62,033 nucleotides of DNA from Oligoflexus sp. (GCF_035712445.1 NZ_DASTAT010000042.1:1-62033), one strand, 5' to 3'. Numbered from the stretch's first letter, positions 52,637 to 61,595 are shown. Numbers and translations are program-made. The notes: a model not told the origin generated them from the letters alone.

Positions 52637-52652
52637 TCCATGATATCATGGA
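52637..52652. promoter_or_regulatory. Perfect 16-bp palindrome before the cupin gene
   Basis: TCCATGATATCATGGA is a perfect uninterrupted palindrome centred about 35 bases before the cupin start codon. Regulators of many families bind such sites; the regulator is not encoded here. Function is inferred only from position. Confidence 0.5.
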
Positions 52653-52679
52653 GTTACAAGACTTCCGCACGGAGATACC

Positions 52680-53087
52680 ATGAAGAAAAAAGCCATATTT
52701 CTGCCTCCTGGTGAAGGCCGGTCCTATCCCATGGGGCGCATCAGTAGTGTGTTCAAAGCCGATGGCAAGGAAACAGGCGACCGCTATTCCATCTCGGAAT
52801 GGTGGCTGGAGCCGAATACTCAGGGTCCGGGCGCGCACTCACATGAGGAAGACGATGTTTTTTACGTCATCGAGGGTACGATGAGCTTTCTTTTGGGGAC
52901 AGAGTGGGTGGATGCTCCCAAGGGTTCGTTTCTGATTGCTCCGGCCGGAATGAAGCATGATTTCGAAAACAGAACCGACAAACGCGCTGGTCTTCTGAAC
53001 TTTTCGATTCCAGGCGGCTTTGAGAAAGACATGCCTGATATCGCCCAGTGGTTCGCCGAGCATCCACCCGGAAATGCCCGAAAATAG
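52680..53087 (+). CDS. Cupin-domain protein
   Basis: A 135-residue single-domain cupin: SISEWWLEPNTQGPGAHSHE, then DDVFYVIEGTMSFLLGTEWV, and FLIAPAGMKHDFENRTDKRA. The metal-site residues His, His, Glu of motif 1 and His of motif 2 are present, so a metal-dependent oxygenase, isomerase or sensor is possible. The substrate is unknown. A perfect palindrome lies before the gene. Confidence 0.9.
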   Translation: MKKKAIFLPPGEGRSYPMGRISSVFKADGKETGDRYSISEWWLEPNTQGPGAHSHEEDDVFYVIEGTMSFLLGTEWVDAPKGSFLIAPAGMKHDFENRTDKRAGLLNFSIPGGFEKDMPDIAQWFAEHPPGNARK

Positions 53088-53146
53088 CCAATATGCAGAT
53101 GAAGACGCGTCCTCATCTGCATGCAGCGTGATTAGGCTATCATCCC

Positions 53147-53764
53147 TTATTCATCTGGTTGTGCTGGCTGCATGGGTTCAGAAGGCTGAGTGCCTTGCTG
53201 AAGTTGTTTGATGTCATCCAGATGCTTCTGGGTGATAGGGCGAAGCTCGGAGACAGCTGTCTTGAGGGCTTCGTCCATGCTTTTTTCTGTGACTTGAGTA
53301 TAAAGATCCAGGGCGTTTTCATATTTTCTCATGAGGACTTCGATGACGCCTGCGCGGAATTCCTGATCCTGTTTTTTGGTCAGAGCCTGAAATTCCTGAG
53401 ACATCTGAGCTTCGATCTGCTTTGCATTTTCGCTCAGTTGCGCAGGGGCAAGGTCTACGCTTTTGCTGGCAGCCAGCTCCTGGAGTCTTTGATCGAATTC
53501 GGTAACCTCCTGAGAGATTTGATCCACAAAACGCTGCAGATCAGAATCGGGGTTTCTTTCTTTCACAAGGTCAATGATCTTAATTTCGGATTTCACGCCG
53601 ACATGAAGAACCTGGATGACTTCTGTAGGATTGGTCACCTCGACATTGATATCACCGGGCTCCTGAACCGGGGTTTGTCCTTCTGTTCCAGGTTGGGCGG
53701 CTTGAGCGGCAACGCTCAGGGTGGAAATCAAAAGACCTGCGCAGACTTTTGTGAAAATAGACAT
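53147..53764 (-). CDS. Periplasmic DUF4142-like helical protein
   Basis: A 205-residue exported protein: signal peptide MSIFTKVCAGLLISTLSVAA, a short disordered linker, then a DUF4142-like four-helix domain (VLHVGVKSEIKIIDLVKERN; LQRFVDQISQEVTEFDQRLQ; DLYTQVTEKSMDEALKTAVS) and a Gln/Pro-rich tail. The family is ferritin-like in shape, of unknown function, often stress-related. ATG 53764 is preferred, as AGGAGAC lies about six bases upstream; an in-frame ATG at 53782 has a weaker context. Confidence 0.85.
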   Translation of the reverse strand: MSIFTKVCAGLLISTLSVAAQAAQPGTEGQTPVQEPGDINVEVTNPTEVIQVLHVGVKSEIKIIDLVKERNPDSDLQRFVDQISQEVTEFDQRLQELAASKSVDLAPAQLSENAKQIEAQMSQEFQALTKKQDQEFRAGVIEVLMRKYENALDLYTQVTEKSMDEALKTAVSELRPITQKHLDDIKQLQQGTQPSEPMQPAQPDE

Positions 53765-54016
53765 AATAAGTCTCCTGTTCAATAATGCGATGGAATTGTC
53801 ATTTAAACCTTCCCCCCCTTTTTAAGGGTAAACTTCGATAAAAAATATCCGGGGTATCCCTCATCTTTAAAATTTTTCTCGCAGGAATGTGTTTTTTTTC
53901 GACGTGTGAGAGGAATTCATCTTGTATGTGGATGCCGACAGGAATTGAACGAATCCCCAGATCGCGGGATCTAGGGGTTAATGACTATAGCCTTAAAGCG
54001 CGAGTAAAGTGTCTTC

Positions 54017-54451
54017 TTATAGTGTGATGTCGTCCTCGTTCCCAAACTCGCCATCGGGGCCAGCGGAGGCTATTTTATAGGCTTTCACAGTAATCAGTTC
54101 ATAGTGGATGGGTCGGTCCCAGGGATCCAGCAGCTTGTCCGATTGTGTGTAGGGACCTCTCCAGTTTCGGGCACCGGCGGGGGCTTCGATCAGAGCTTTT
54201 AGGCCTTCATCTGTCGTCGGAAATCTTGATGAATCGAGTTTATACTGGACAAGGCTTTCGCTGAGGCGGGACAGCTTCACGCTTGTCAGGTCAATTTTAG
54301 CTCTTTCGTATTTCTCTAGAATTGTGTTCACCAGTATGGCCATGATAGTGCTCATGAGTGCGATGACAATGAGGATTTCGATGATGGTCATGCCCTCTTG
54401 AGCTGCGTCGGAGGAAAAGGGACGTGAAAGTCTTCTAAGAATTTTGCCCAT
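54017..54451 (-). CDS. gspG: Type II secretion major pseudopilin GspG-like
   Basis: A 144-residue prepilin: a 20-residue leader ending in QEG, the processed N-terminus MTIIEILIVIALMSTIMAIL with Glu at position 5, then the pseudopilin fold (SESLVQYKLDSSRFPTTDEG LKALIEAP) and the calcium-loop region (DPWDRPIHYEL; SAGPDGEFGNEDDI). The prepilin peptidase would cut after the glycine. No other gsp or pil genes are in the window, so it is an orphan pseudopilin gene. It may work with a type II secretion system encoded elsewhere. Confidence 0.9.
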   Translation of the reverse strand: MGKILRRLSRPFSSDAAQEGMTIIEILIVIALMSTIMAILVNTILEKYERAKIDLTSVKLSRLSESLVQYKLDSSRFPTTDEGLKALIEAPAGARNWRGPYTQSDKLLDPWDRPIHYELITVKAYKIASAGPDGEFGNEDDITL

Positions 54452-54619
54452 GTGTTTGATCCTGCATCGGTTGCCTGGATTAGGTTTCGACCAGACCTCT
54501 GGTCGGATTCGGAATACCTAGCAACTGCAACAGGAGGAATGAATAAGACGGAAAAGGGGTTTTATGGACACGCGATTAATTTTGGATGAGGCTGGGGAGT
54601 ACAATGGAAGATTCGGCGG

Positions 54620-55000
54620 CATCTTGAGAATATCGCACTCGGTCATGCCGAGATCGCCCGGGGGAATGCTCTTGGAATTTTGAGTATAGGCTTCGGCTGC
54701 CTGCATCAGGCTCTGCATCTTATTCAAGAGAGTCAGTTCCGGGAGGCCCGGTCGTTTGCCAAGGAAGGGGCGGAGGCTTTTCGAACGCTGCTGGCCCTGG
54801 ATGCACCCAAACCAGGACGATATTTGGCCCTTGCTCTGACGCTGGGCATTCTTGGTCAAAGGGAGGAGGCCTTTGAGGTCACGCGAAAGGCCGCGGGACT
54901 GCTTTCCTGTAAGCTTGAGGATCTCAGCGATCACTGCAGGGAACTGGAACGTCTTCTGGGTCTTGCTCAAACCGCGGGCTTTACTGAGAGCGCGGGATAA
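54620..55000 (+). CDS. Possible helical (TPR-like) protein, perhaps 5'-truncated
   Basis: An open frame with HLENIALGHAEIARGNALGI, QALHLIQESQFREARSFAKE and GRYLALALTLGILGQREEAF looks like paired TPR helices. There is no ATG in frame; the only start-like codon is TTG 54680, and the helical pattern starts before it. It may be a truncated gene or a real gene using an unusual start. The end overlaps the convergent GNAT gene by 20 bases. Confidence 0.4.
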   Translation, partial: HLENIALGHAEIARGNALGILSIGFGCLHQALHLIQESQFREARSFAKEGAEAFRTLLALDAPKPGRYLALALTLGILGQREEAFEVTRKAAGLLSCKLEDLSDHCRELERLLGLAQTAGFTESAG

Positions 55001-55541
55001 CAAAGCGCTTATAGTTTCCTTCCTTGCAGATAGGAGCGGCTTTACCGAAGTAGGTTCCTTCGGATTGTAAACCCAGGGATTCCATAAGACGGATGACGGG
55101 TGTGTTTTCTGTCTGGACCTGAAGGATGAGTCTTTTAAGCTTAAAAGCATCCAGAAAGTAGGCGAAGACGTCCCGAGCCAACAGGCTTGCAATTCCCATG
55201 CGGCGCAGGGTGGGATCCCAGATGTGGACATGGACCAGAGCTTCTTCTTCGGGAACGAGACCATTGATCAAAACGTTGCCTGTGGGCCGGCCATCGACGT
55301 CCATGACAAGAGTGGACCAGGGTCCTTGCTGGCTGATGCTCGCGAAGAATTTTTCCGTTTGTGCCAGGACTTCCTCTTTCGTGCCGAAGGCCGTGACGTC
55401 GGTAAAGGCCAGAAGGTGAGCACTGGCGGGTCCAAACCAGTATTCGGCGACATGGACAGCATCGCTCGGCTTGGGGGCCCTAAGGATGAGGTGGTGACCT
55501 TGGATGGTTTTTTCCAGCAGGATCGTTGATTTATTTTCCAT
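54981..55541 (-). CDS. GNAT-family N-acetyltransferase
   Basis: A 186-residue acetyltransferase: LRAPKPSDAVHVAEYWFGPA at the N-terminus, VHIWDPTLRRMGIASLLARD as the acetyl-CoA-binding motif, and LKRLILQVQTENTPVIRLME as the last strand/helix. This is close to the RimJ/RimL or ribosomal-protein acetyltransferase-type sequence. ATG 55541 is preferred because GAGG lies about six bases before it; a longer upstream frame is unlikely. The substrate is unknown. Confidence 0.88.
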   Translation of the reverse strand: MENKSTILLEKTIQGHHLILRAPKPSDAVHVAEYWFGPASAHLLAFTDVTAFGTKEEVLAQTEKFFASISQQGPWSTLVMDVDGRPTGNVLINGLVPEEEALVHVHIWDPTLRRMGIASLLARDVFAYFLDAFKLKRLILQVQTENTPVIRLMESLGLQSEGTYFGKAAPICKEGNYKRFVIPRSQ

Positions 55542-55692
55542 ATTCATCCTCTGAGAACGATATTTCCTGGACCTTCTTACATTGTAAGTCAAATAGGCAA
55601 GATGGTCTATGGACCCCTTGCCGGGGCTTTGATATAAGCATGACGGCATAGGGGAGGGAATAGGTGAGAACGATTTATTCAGAATCGAGCCC

Positions 55693-56121
55693 ATGAAGAT
55701 AAGAACCGTCATAGCGCTTTCACTTGTTATTCTGGGGCTTTTGCTGCTGTTTCCGGAAAGGAATCGGTCACAAGGCAAGGCGTCGGAGCGCAGAATGAAA
55801 CTCGATTCAAGCCGACACCAGGAATTGAATATAGCCACGATCAACGTTCACCGGGAGAGCCTTCCGATCACGTTCAACCAGTGGAACCAATGCCTCACCT
55901 ACAGAACCGCAAAATCCTCGGAATGTTTGCAGGATCTGGCCCAGGACCTATCCCGAACGGTGGCAGCCGGACTTTCAGGTCCCGACTGGTCCAAGGAAGA
56001 ATTGTCCCTCACCTCCCCACTGGTCGACCGCTTTGTGGATGACGGCGCTGTGAAATGCGCTGAGCCGAAAGAAAAGGTGCGGATCGCTTTGCAACTCAAC
56101 CTGCTGCAATGTCCTCTTTAG
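55693..56121 (+). CDS. Hypothetical protein with N-terminal membrane segment
   Basis: A 142-residue protein opening IRTVIALSLVILGLLLLFPE, an uncleaved anchor or signal sequence, then a soluble region with four cysteines (NQCLTYR, SECLQD, VKCAEP, LQCPL). The cysteines probably form disulfides in the periplasm. The family is unknown. Its end overlaps the convergent Bcr-type transporter gene by 26 bases. Confidence 0.65.
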   Translation: MKIRTVIALSLVILGLLLLFPERNRSQGKASERRMKLDSSRHQELNIATINVHRESLPITFNQWNQCLTYRTAKSSECLQDLAQDLSRTVAAGLSGPDWSKEELSLTSPLVDRFVDDGAVKCAEPKEKVRIALQLNLLQCPL

Positions 56122-57328
56122 ATTCCTGAGGCTTTTTCATAAGCGTAAAAATCAAAAGCGACAGCAACCCACAGACACCGACAATCACAGTCATCGGTGC
56201 CGCCGAAGTCGCGTGCATTTTGGATAGAATAAAGGAAGCCAAAGACGCCGCCATCATCTGAAGCGTACCCAGCATAGCTGAAGCGCTGCCCGCATTCCGA
56301 CCCTGACTGGCAAGCGCGCCCGCGGCCGCATTCGGGAATGTTGCCCCGAGCGTGGCCACGTAAAGAAAGAGCGGAATCATCACGGCCCACAAACCTGCGT
56401 TCGCAACTCCCGCAATCATCAGAAGCGTACCGGCAACGGCCACGATTCTTATGGCAACAGTCAGAATTTTTTCATAACTGAATGTTCGCAAGAGCCTTGC
56501 ATTCAGCTGCGAAACAGCAATCAGACCCAAGGCGTTGGATCCGAACACCCACCCGAATTTATCCGCGGGTATTCCGAAGTATTCGATAAACACAAAAGGC
56601 GAACCTGTGATGTAAGCGAACATGCCGGCCTGGGCAATACTTCCGGAAAGTGTATAACGCAGAAATTCCCGATCGCGCAGGATGCGTCCGAAGGTGGAGA
56701 ACGAACCCTTCATTTTATGTTCAGGATGAGCCCCGTGCGTTTCCGGAAGGAACATGCCAGCCCCAACGATCGCAAGACTGCTGAAGGCCACAAGGAACCA
56801 AAAGATCGAACGCCAGCCGAAGTTCAAGCTGAAGTATCCACCCAGAAGCGGAGCCAGGATCGGCGCAACGCCCATGATGAGCATGAGCAGCGAAAAGATA
56901 CGCGCAGATTCCTGATGCTCGAACCTGTCGCGGACAATCGCACGCGGAATCACCATGCCCCCGCAAGCCCCCAGTGCCTGCATGAAACGAAGGGCAATGA
57001 CCGCTTCAATGCTCTGGGCCATCGCACAGGCGACCGAGGCTAGCGCATAGATGGCAAGACCTATAAGCAAAGGCCCCTTGCGCCCATAACGATCTGCGAG
57101 GGGACCATAGAAGAGCTGGCCGAAGGAAAGACCCGCAAAATACGAGGCGAGGGATGTTTCCACTGAAGATAGGTTGGTTCCCAGCGTGCTTGCCATATTG
57201 GGAAAGGCCGGCAGATACATGTCGACCGATAAGGGGCCCAGGGCCGTCAGGGATCCCAGAATTAAAACCAGTCGACCGGCGTGCACGTGCGCGGCCTTTT
57301 CGGAAATGGAAGAGGTTTGAACTGTCAC
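56096..57328 (-). CDS. Bcr/CflA-family multidrug efflux transporter
   Basis: A 410-residue MFS transporter of the drug:H+ antiporter 12-helix type: LGPLSVDMYLPAFPNMASTL (motif D1-like), GQLFYGPLADRYGRKGPLLI (motif A), RFMQALGACGGMVIPRAIVR (motif B-like) and MGVAPILAPLLGGYF (motif C of antiporters). GTG 57328 is preferred, with GGGAG nine bases upstream; longer frames have an atypical, non-membrane N-terminus. Bcr-type proteins export bicyclomycin, sulfonamides or cysteine-type compounds. The transported drug is not predictable. Divergent from creB. Confidence 0.92.
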   Translation of the reverse strand: MTVQTSSISEKAAHVHAGRLVLILGSLTALGPLSVDMYLPAFPNMASTLGTNLSSVETSLASYFAGLSFGQLFYGPLADRYGRKGPLLIGLAIYALASVACAMAQSIEAVIALRFMQALGACGGMVIPRAIVRDRFEHQESARIFSLLMLIMGVAPILAPLLGGYFSLNFGWRSIFWFLVAFSSLAIVGAGMFLPETHGAHPEHKMKGSFSTFGRILRDREFLRYTLSGSIAQAGMFAYITGSPFVFIEYFGIPADKFGWVFGSNALGLIAVSQLNARLLRTFSYEKILTVAIRIVAVAGTLLMIAGVANAGLWAVMIPLFLYVATLGATFPNAAAGALASQGRNAGSASAMLGTLQMMAASLASFILSKMHATSAAPMTVIVGVCGLLSLLIFTLMKKPQESKEDIAAG

Positions 57329-57505
57329 TGTGTGGGGCTCCCGATTTTCAGCGAATGGAATGCGGCGAAATGCGACATCACGACATATTTTAAGCTCAGG
57401 CCCGGCTTTTCCGTCCGAGGCTTGACGGCCTTGCCTGAACGCTGGCACCGTAGCGCAGGCTCTGAATTTCCAATGCCTGCAATAACCCAGCCAAGGTGTT
57501 ATGTC

Positions 57506-58183
57506 ATGCCCAAAGTTTTACTCGTCGAAGATGAAAACGCGATTGCCCAGACTTTGATTTACGCGCTTGAGAGCGAAGGTTTGACCACCGTTTGGAAAAG
57601 ACTGGGGCAGGATGCTCTGAAAGAACTGGCGGCGGGTCATACCGATGTCATGATCCTTGATGTGGGGCTCCCTGATATCAACGGTTTCGACCTGTGCCGC
57701 GAGATCCGGCGACAATCGGAAGTGCCCATTCTCTTTCTGACAGCGCGGCATGGGGAGATTGATAAGGTGCTGGGACTGGAGCTGGGCGGTGATGATTATG
57801 TGACCAAACCTTTTAGTCCTCGGGAGATTGTGGCTCGTATCAAACGCATGCTGAAACGCGCCGGATCGAGCCCTTTTGAAAAAAAGAATATTTCCGTCCT
57901 CGAAGTGAATGTTGAACATGGAACGGCCACGTTTCATGGTGTCGCGTTAAAATTAACCCGTTATGAACTCCTTCTGCTCGGGGTGCTGCGCAGCCAGCCA
58001 GGGCGTATTTTCAGTCGCGCGGTGCTGATGGATGCGATCTGGACGGATGCTTTAGATACTGATGATCGCACGGTGGATACGCATATCAAGACACTGCGTG
58101 CGAAGCTGCGGGCGGTGAAGGCGGATTCTGAAGTGATTCAGACTCATCGTGGGCTTGGCTATAGCCTGCAGCTGGAGTCTTGA
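57506..58183 (+). CDS. creB: Response regulator CreB
   Basis: A 225-residue OmpR/PhoB-type regulator. Receiver: KVLLVEDENAIAQTLIYALE, phospho-Asp in VMILDVGLPDINGFDLC, Lys in YVTKPFSPREIV. DNA-binding winged helix: LTRYELLLLGVLRSQPGRIF, then DDRTVDTHIKTLRAKLRAVK. Whole segments match CreB of the Cre (carbon/beta-lactam response) system. ATG 57506 is in frame with the receiver start; upstream frame to 57281 is not receiver sequence. creC follows at the next base. A matching cre-tag is found upstream of creD. Confidence 0.93.
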   Translation: MPKVLLVEDENAIAQTLIYALESEGLTTVWKRLGQDALKELAAGHTDVMILDVGLPDINGFDLCREIRRQSEVPILFLTARHGEIDKVLGLELGGDDYVTKPFSPREIVARIKRMLKRAGSSPFEKKNISVLEVNVEHGTATFHGVALKLTRYELLLLGVLRSQPGRIFSRAVLMDAIWTDALDTDDRTVDTHIKTLRAKLRAVKADSEVIQTHRGLGYSLQLES

Positions 58184-59617
58184 ATGCGGTTGGGATTTGG
58201 AATTTTTCTGGGTTACTTTTTGATAGCGATCCTAGCCGGGTATTTCGTGCTGAATGTTTTCGTGGACGAGATCAAGCCGAGCGCGCGGCAGTCGATGGAG
58301 GATAGCCTTGTCGATGCGGCCAATCTTCTGGCTGAGCTGGCGGTGGATGATATGGTGGAGAATCGGCTGGCAGCCGGAGATTTTTCAAAGCGTGTGGCCG
58401 CGTATCAGGCGCGGCAGCTGGATGCTTCGATCTGGGGTTTTTCTCGGAAAAGACCCGGTTTTCGTATCTATATCACGGATGCGAAGGGGATTGTGCAGTA
58501 TGATTCCGCGCATGAGGATCTTGGGCGGGACTATTCGCAGTGGAATGATGTTTATCTGACTTTGAAAGGACAGTACGGAGTCCGGAGCAGTCCTGCCAAA
58601 GCTCTGGGTGAGTCGGGATCCACGATCATGCATGTGGCGGCGCCTATTAAGTTGGATAACAAGGTTATTGGTGTTTTGACGATAGCCAAGTCGAATCTTG
58701 CGGTTGAGCCTTTTATTCAGCGCACGCAGAGGAAGATTGAAACGGCTGGCTATTGGCTGCTTGGGGCTTCGCTTTTGATTGGTGTCCTTATCAGTTTGTG
58801 GCTGTCGGCTTCACTTCAAAAGCTGGTGGCTTACGCGGAGGCAGTGACGCGGGGTGAGAGAGTGGTTCTGCCTGCGCTGTCTTTGACGGAAATCAAAAGG
58901 CTGGGGCTGTCGCTGCAGTCCATGCGGGAACGGCTGGAGGGGAAGCGGTATATTGAAGAGTATACGATGACCTTGACCCATGAGATGAAGAGCCCTCTGA
59001 CTGCTATACAGGCTGCATCAGAACTTTTGCAGGAGCCTATGCCGGAGGAGCAAAAGCAGAAGTTTTTGAGCTCGATTTCGGATCAGGCGCGGAGGCTTCA
59101 TGTTTTGATTGAGAAGATGCTGCAGCAGGCGTCTTTGGAGACTCGGCAAACGTTGGAGAACGCAGAGCGGGTCAACCTTTCTGCAGTTATTAAAAGAGCG
59201 CTGGATGGGTTTGGGCCCAAGCTTGAGAAAAAACTGCTGAAACTTCATGTATCCATACCGGATCAAGCGATGGTGCAGGGTGATCCCTTTCTGCTTGAGC
59301 AGGTGATGCTCAACCTTATCGAAAATGCAGCGGATTTCAGCCCGCGGGGTGGGGCTTTAGGGCTGACGCTGGAGCGTAAGGATCAAGTCTGGTCCGTTTG
59401 TCTTCGGGATCATGGTTCTGGCATCCCGGACTATGCAATGGGACGGGTTTTTGAGCGTTATTATTCCCTTCCTAGGCCGGAAGGCGGTGCGAAGAGTACG
59501 GGCCTTGGTCTTACTTTTGTTAAGAAGGTCATGGACCTGCATGGGGGACGGGTGACCCTGGATAATCATCCCGAGGGAGGGGCTGAGGCCCGTCTGGATA
59601 TTCCTGCCAGTCTTTGA
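58184..59617 (+). CDS. creC: Sensor histidine kinase CreC
   Basis: A 477-residue membrane kinase, close to the length of E. coli CreC (474). First membrane helix IFLGYFLIAILAGYFVLNVF, a periplasmic sensor domain (about 35-180, IYITDAKGIVQYDSAHEDLG), second helix near 190 (GYWLLGASLLIGVLISLWLS), HAMP-like linker, HisKA with TLTHEMKSPLTAIQAASELL (His about 267) and ATPase with LIENAADFSPRGG and STGLGLTFV. It starts directly after the creB stop codon. Its partner is CreB; the signal is unknown. Confidence 0.93.
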   Translation: MRLGFGIFLGYFLIAILAGYFVLNVFVDEIKPSARQSMEDSLVDAANLLAELAVDDMVENRLAAGDFSKRVAAYQARQLDASIWGFSRKRPGFRIYITDAKGIVQYDSAHEDLGRDYSQWNDVYLTLKGQYGVRSSPAKALGESGSTIMHVAAPIKLDNKVIGVLTIAKSNLAVEPFIQRTQRKIETAGYWLLGASLLIGVLISLWLSASLQKLVAYAEAVTRGERVVLPALSLTEIKRLGLSLQSMRERLEGKRYIEEYTMTLTHEMKSPLTAIQAASELLQEPMPEEQKQKFLSSISDQARRLHVLIEKMLQQASLETRQTLENAERVNLSAVIKRALDGFGPKLEKKLLKLHVSIPDQAMVQGDPFLLEQVMLNLIENAADFSPRGGALGLTLERKDQVWSVCLRDHGSGIPDYAMGRVFERYYSLPRPEGGAKSTGLGLTFVKKVMDLHGGRVTLDNHPEGGAEARLDIPASL

Positions 59618-59618
59618 C

Positions 59619-59634
59619 TTCACATTCGCTTCAC
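59619..59634 (+). promoter_or_regulatory. cre-tag, CreB-binding site upstream of creD
   Basis: TTCACATTCGCTTCAC matches the known cre-tag TTCAC-N6-TTCAC exactly. It starts one base after the creC stop codon and lies about 90 bases before creD, the position expected for CreB activation of creD. A degenerate second copy, TTCAG-N6-TTCAT, is at 59677-59692. Confidence 0.85.
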
Positions 59635-59722
59635 ATGGACTTCAGGTTCTGTCCATATTCCCAGTTTACTGTTCCGTTCAGGTTCGCTTCATTGGGGGGC
59701 GAATCTTTACGGAGGTACTGTC

Positions 59723-60991
59723 ATGCCCTGGAAAGGGATTCTTAAGTTTTTCGTCATTGGATTTTTGGGTTTGATGCTGTCGATTGCTTTGGTTCTTGTG
59801 CGGGAGACGGTTTCCGAGCGGAGTCAGAGGCGGGAGCAGGTTTATAGCGATATGGCTTTGACCACTGCGGGGAGTCAGGTGGTGGCGGGGCCTTTTCTGG
59901 TGCTGCCTTATGAGGTGACGACATCGAAGCAGGAGTCGAGTACGCATAGCGAGATTATTTTGCCGCGTGATCTTGTGATGAGTGGGCGCTTGCAGACAGA
60001 GAAGAGATACAGAAGCCTTTATGAGATTTTGCTTTATGGGACTCAGGTGAAACTGGAGGGGAGTTTTGAGTTCGCTGAGCCTCGGAATATTTCGGTGCCT
60101 CAGGGGTCGACTTTGCGTTGGCTGGAGCCCTATCTGGTGGTGATGGTGCAGGATAATCGGGGGTTGACGCGGATTCCGGTGGTGAGTTGGGCTGGGAAGA
60201 ATTTTGAGGTGAAGCCTGGGAATGGTGGGTTGAGCTTTGGGATTGATGGGGGGTTTCATTCCGATTTACCAACTGAAATTGTGAAAGGTGGGACGTTCGC
60301 CTTTGCGGTGGATTTGAGTTTACAGGGCATGCAGACTTTCAGCTGGGTGCCTGTGGGAGAGAAAACTCGCGTGAAGTTGGAAGCTGATTGGCCGCATCCT
60401 AGTTTTCAGGGAAGGGCTTTGCCGCGGGAGCATGAGATTACGAAGTCGGGGTTTGAGGCCGTTTGGGAGTCGACGCAATTTTCTTCGAATATTGCGCAGC
60501 TGATCCAAGGCAGTGGAGCGGGGACTGGACTTCAAAATCAGGGGGTTGGGGTGCGTCTTGTGCAGCCTGTGGATGTGTATCTCCAGGCGGAGCGTTCGGT
60601 GAAGTATGGGTTTTTGTTTATTGCGGTAACGTTTGGGGCTTTTCTTTTGTTTGAGAATTTGAAGCGGCTGTCGATTCATCCTGTGCAGTATGGGCTCGTG
60701 GGTTTGGCTTTGGTGTTGTTTTATGTTTTGCTGCTTGCGCTGTCGGAGCATATTGCGTTTGTTTGGGCTTATGTGGTTGCGGGTTTGGCTTCGATGGGAT
60801 TGCTTGGTTTTTATGTTCGGTATGTGGTGCAGTCGTGGAAGAATACCGTGATGTTTACCGGGGTTCTTGGGATTTTGTATGCTGTAGTCTATGGGATATT
60901 GATGTCTGAGGATTATGCGTTGCTTTATGGGGCTTGTTTGCTTTTTGTCCTGCTGGCGACGGCGATGGTCGCGACGCGGCGGGTGAAGTGA
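59723..60991 (+). CDS. creD: Inner-membrane protein CreD
   Basis: A 422-residue membrane protein, typical of CreD: an N-terminal helix (ILKFFVIGFLGLMLSIALVL), the RRE-type QRREQVYSDMALTTAG, a periplasmic domain (about 45-290), then about five membrane helices (YGFLFIAVTFGAFLLFENLK; HPVQYGLVGLALVLFYVLLL; YALLYGACLLFVLLATAMVA). CreD is induced by CreB and linked to envelope stability and colicin E2 tolerance in E. coli. GGAGG is seven bases before ATG 59723. It is under the cre-tag between creC and creD. Confidence 0.93.
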   Translation: MPWKGILKFFVIGFLGLMLSIALVLVRETVSERSQRREQVYSDMALTTAGSQVVAGPFLVLPYEVTTSKQESSTHSEIILPRDLVMSGRLQTEKRYRSLYEILLYGTQVKLEGSFEFAEPRNISVPQGSTLRWLEPYLVVMVQDNRGLTRIPVVSWAGKNFEVKPGNGGLSFGIDGGFHSDLPTEIVKGGTFAFAVDLSLQGMQTFSWVPVGEKTRVKLEADWPHPSFQGRALPREHEITKSGFEAVWESTQFSSNIAQLIQGSGAGTGLQNQGVGVRLVQPVDVYLQAERSVKYGFLFIAVTFGAFLLFENLKRLSIHPVQYGLVGLALVLFYVLLLALSEHIAFVWAYVVAGLASMGLLGFYVRYVVQSWKNTVMFTGVLGILYAVVYGILMSEDYALLYGACLLFVLLATAMVATRRVK

Positions 60992-61024
60992 ACCTCTCAA
61001 GGCCAATTTTGACAGAAACAGAAA

Positions 61025-61041
61025 AAGCGCCCTCGGCGCTT
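61025..61041 (+). terminator. Hairpin after creD
   Basis: AAGCGCC (61025-61031) and GGCGCTT (61035-61041) form a 7-bp stem with a 3-base loop, about 33 bases after the creD stop. The preceding A-run would make it work best on the minus strand (T-run after the stem); it is a candidate terminator in either direction. Confidence 0.5.
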
Positions 61042-61595
61042 GATCCATTTCTGGGGGCATCGCTGTGTCGGGTGATACCTCGATCTTTTCGTGCAGAATA
61101 TTGGCCGCTCCACCTCAAGGCCCGCAAACTGAGGCTGATACTGAACTCACTGACCTCGCTTGCTTCTCGCAAAATGCAGGCGAGATATCGGTTAATGGAG
61201 GGCTATGGTCTGGATCAGCCGCGAAAGACATCGCGCACTTTCCAGTCTTTTCCCTGCCCAAACGACAAGTTGTAATTCAAGAAGCTTGGCTGGAAGTTCG
61301 TGCTGGCGAGGACACGCCCGGCAATTCATCCCGAATTAAGTTGAACCCCTCACAATAGCGGATTTTTCAGGTTCTCGCCGAAGGGTTTTTCGCCTGCGGA
61401 GCAGGCTCAACATAAATCCATGGGACCGCGCAGCGGGCCTGCATCCGCAGAGATCTCTTCATCTCATGCAGGCTCATGAAAGACAGCGCTTCAGTCAAGG
61501 AATCTTGAACTATCATTGGCTGGATTTTTGCTACGAATCTTCTTGGAACGTCGTCTGAGTTCACAATCATGTTGCAAAAGATAGGAGTTTTATCC
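61042..61595. other. Gap with no convincing gene
   Basis: A plus-strand frame 61065-61358 (GTG start, 97 codons) and a minus-strand frame 61367-61570 (67 codons) are open, but neither has a clear ribosome site or a recognisable motif. They are reported here rather than called. Nothing else is seen. Confidence 0.4.

Noticed and set aside
53938..53990. tRNA-like T-arm fragment and hairpin near 53955-53977
   Set aside because: A TTCAATTC-like segment and a CCCC...GGGG hairpin are present, but the 5-bp T-stem does not pair and no acceptor or anticodon arm can be drawn.
54518..55264. 248-codon minus-strand frame across 54518-55264
   Set aside because: It overlaps the GNAT gene, which is on the same strand in another frame and has clear family motifs. 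The longer frame is low complexity and lacks a start context.
61065..61358. 97-codon plus-strand frame after creD
   Set aside because: Begins with GTG, lacks a clear ribosome site and shows no recognisable domain. It is mentioned under the gap entry only.
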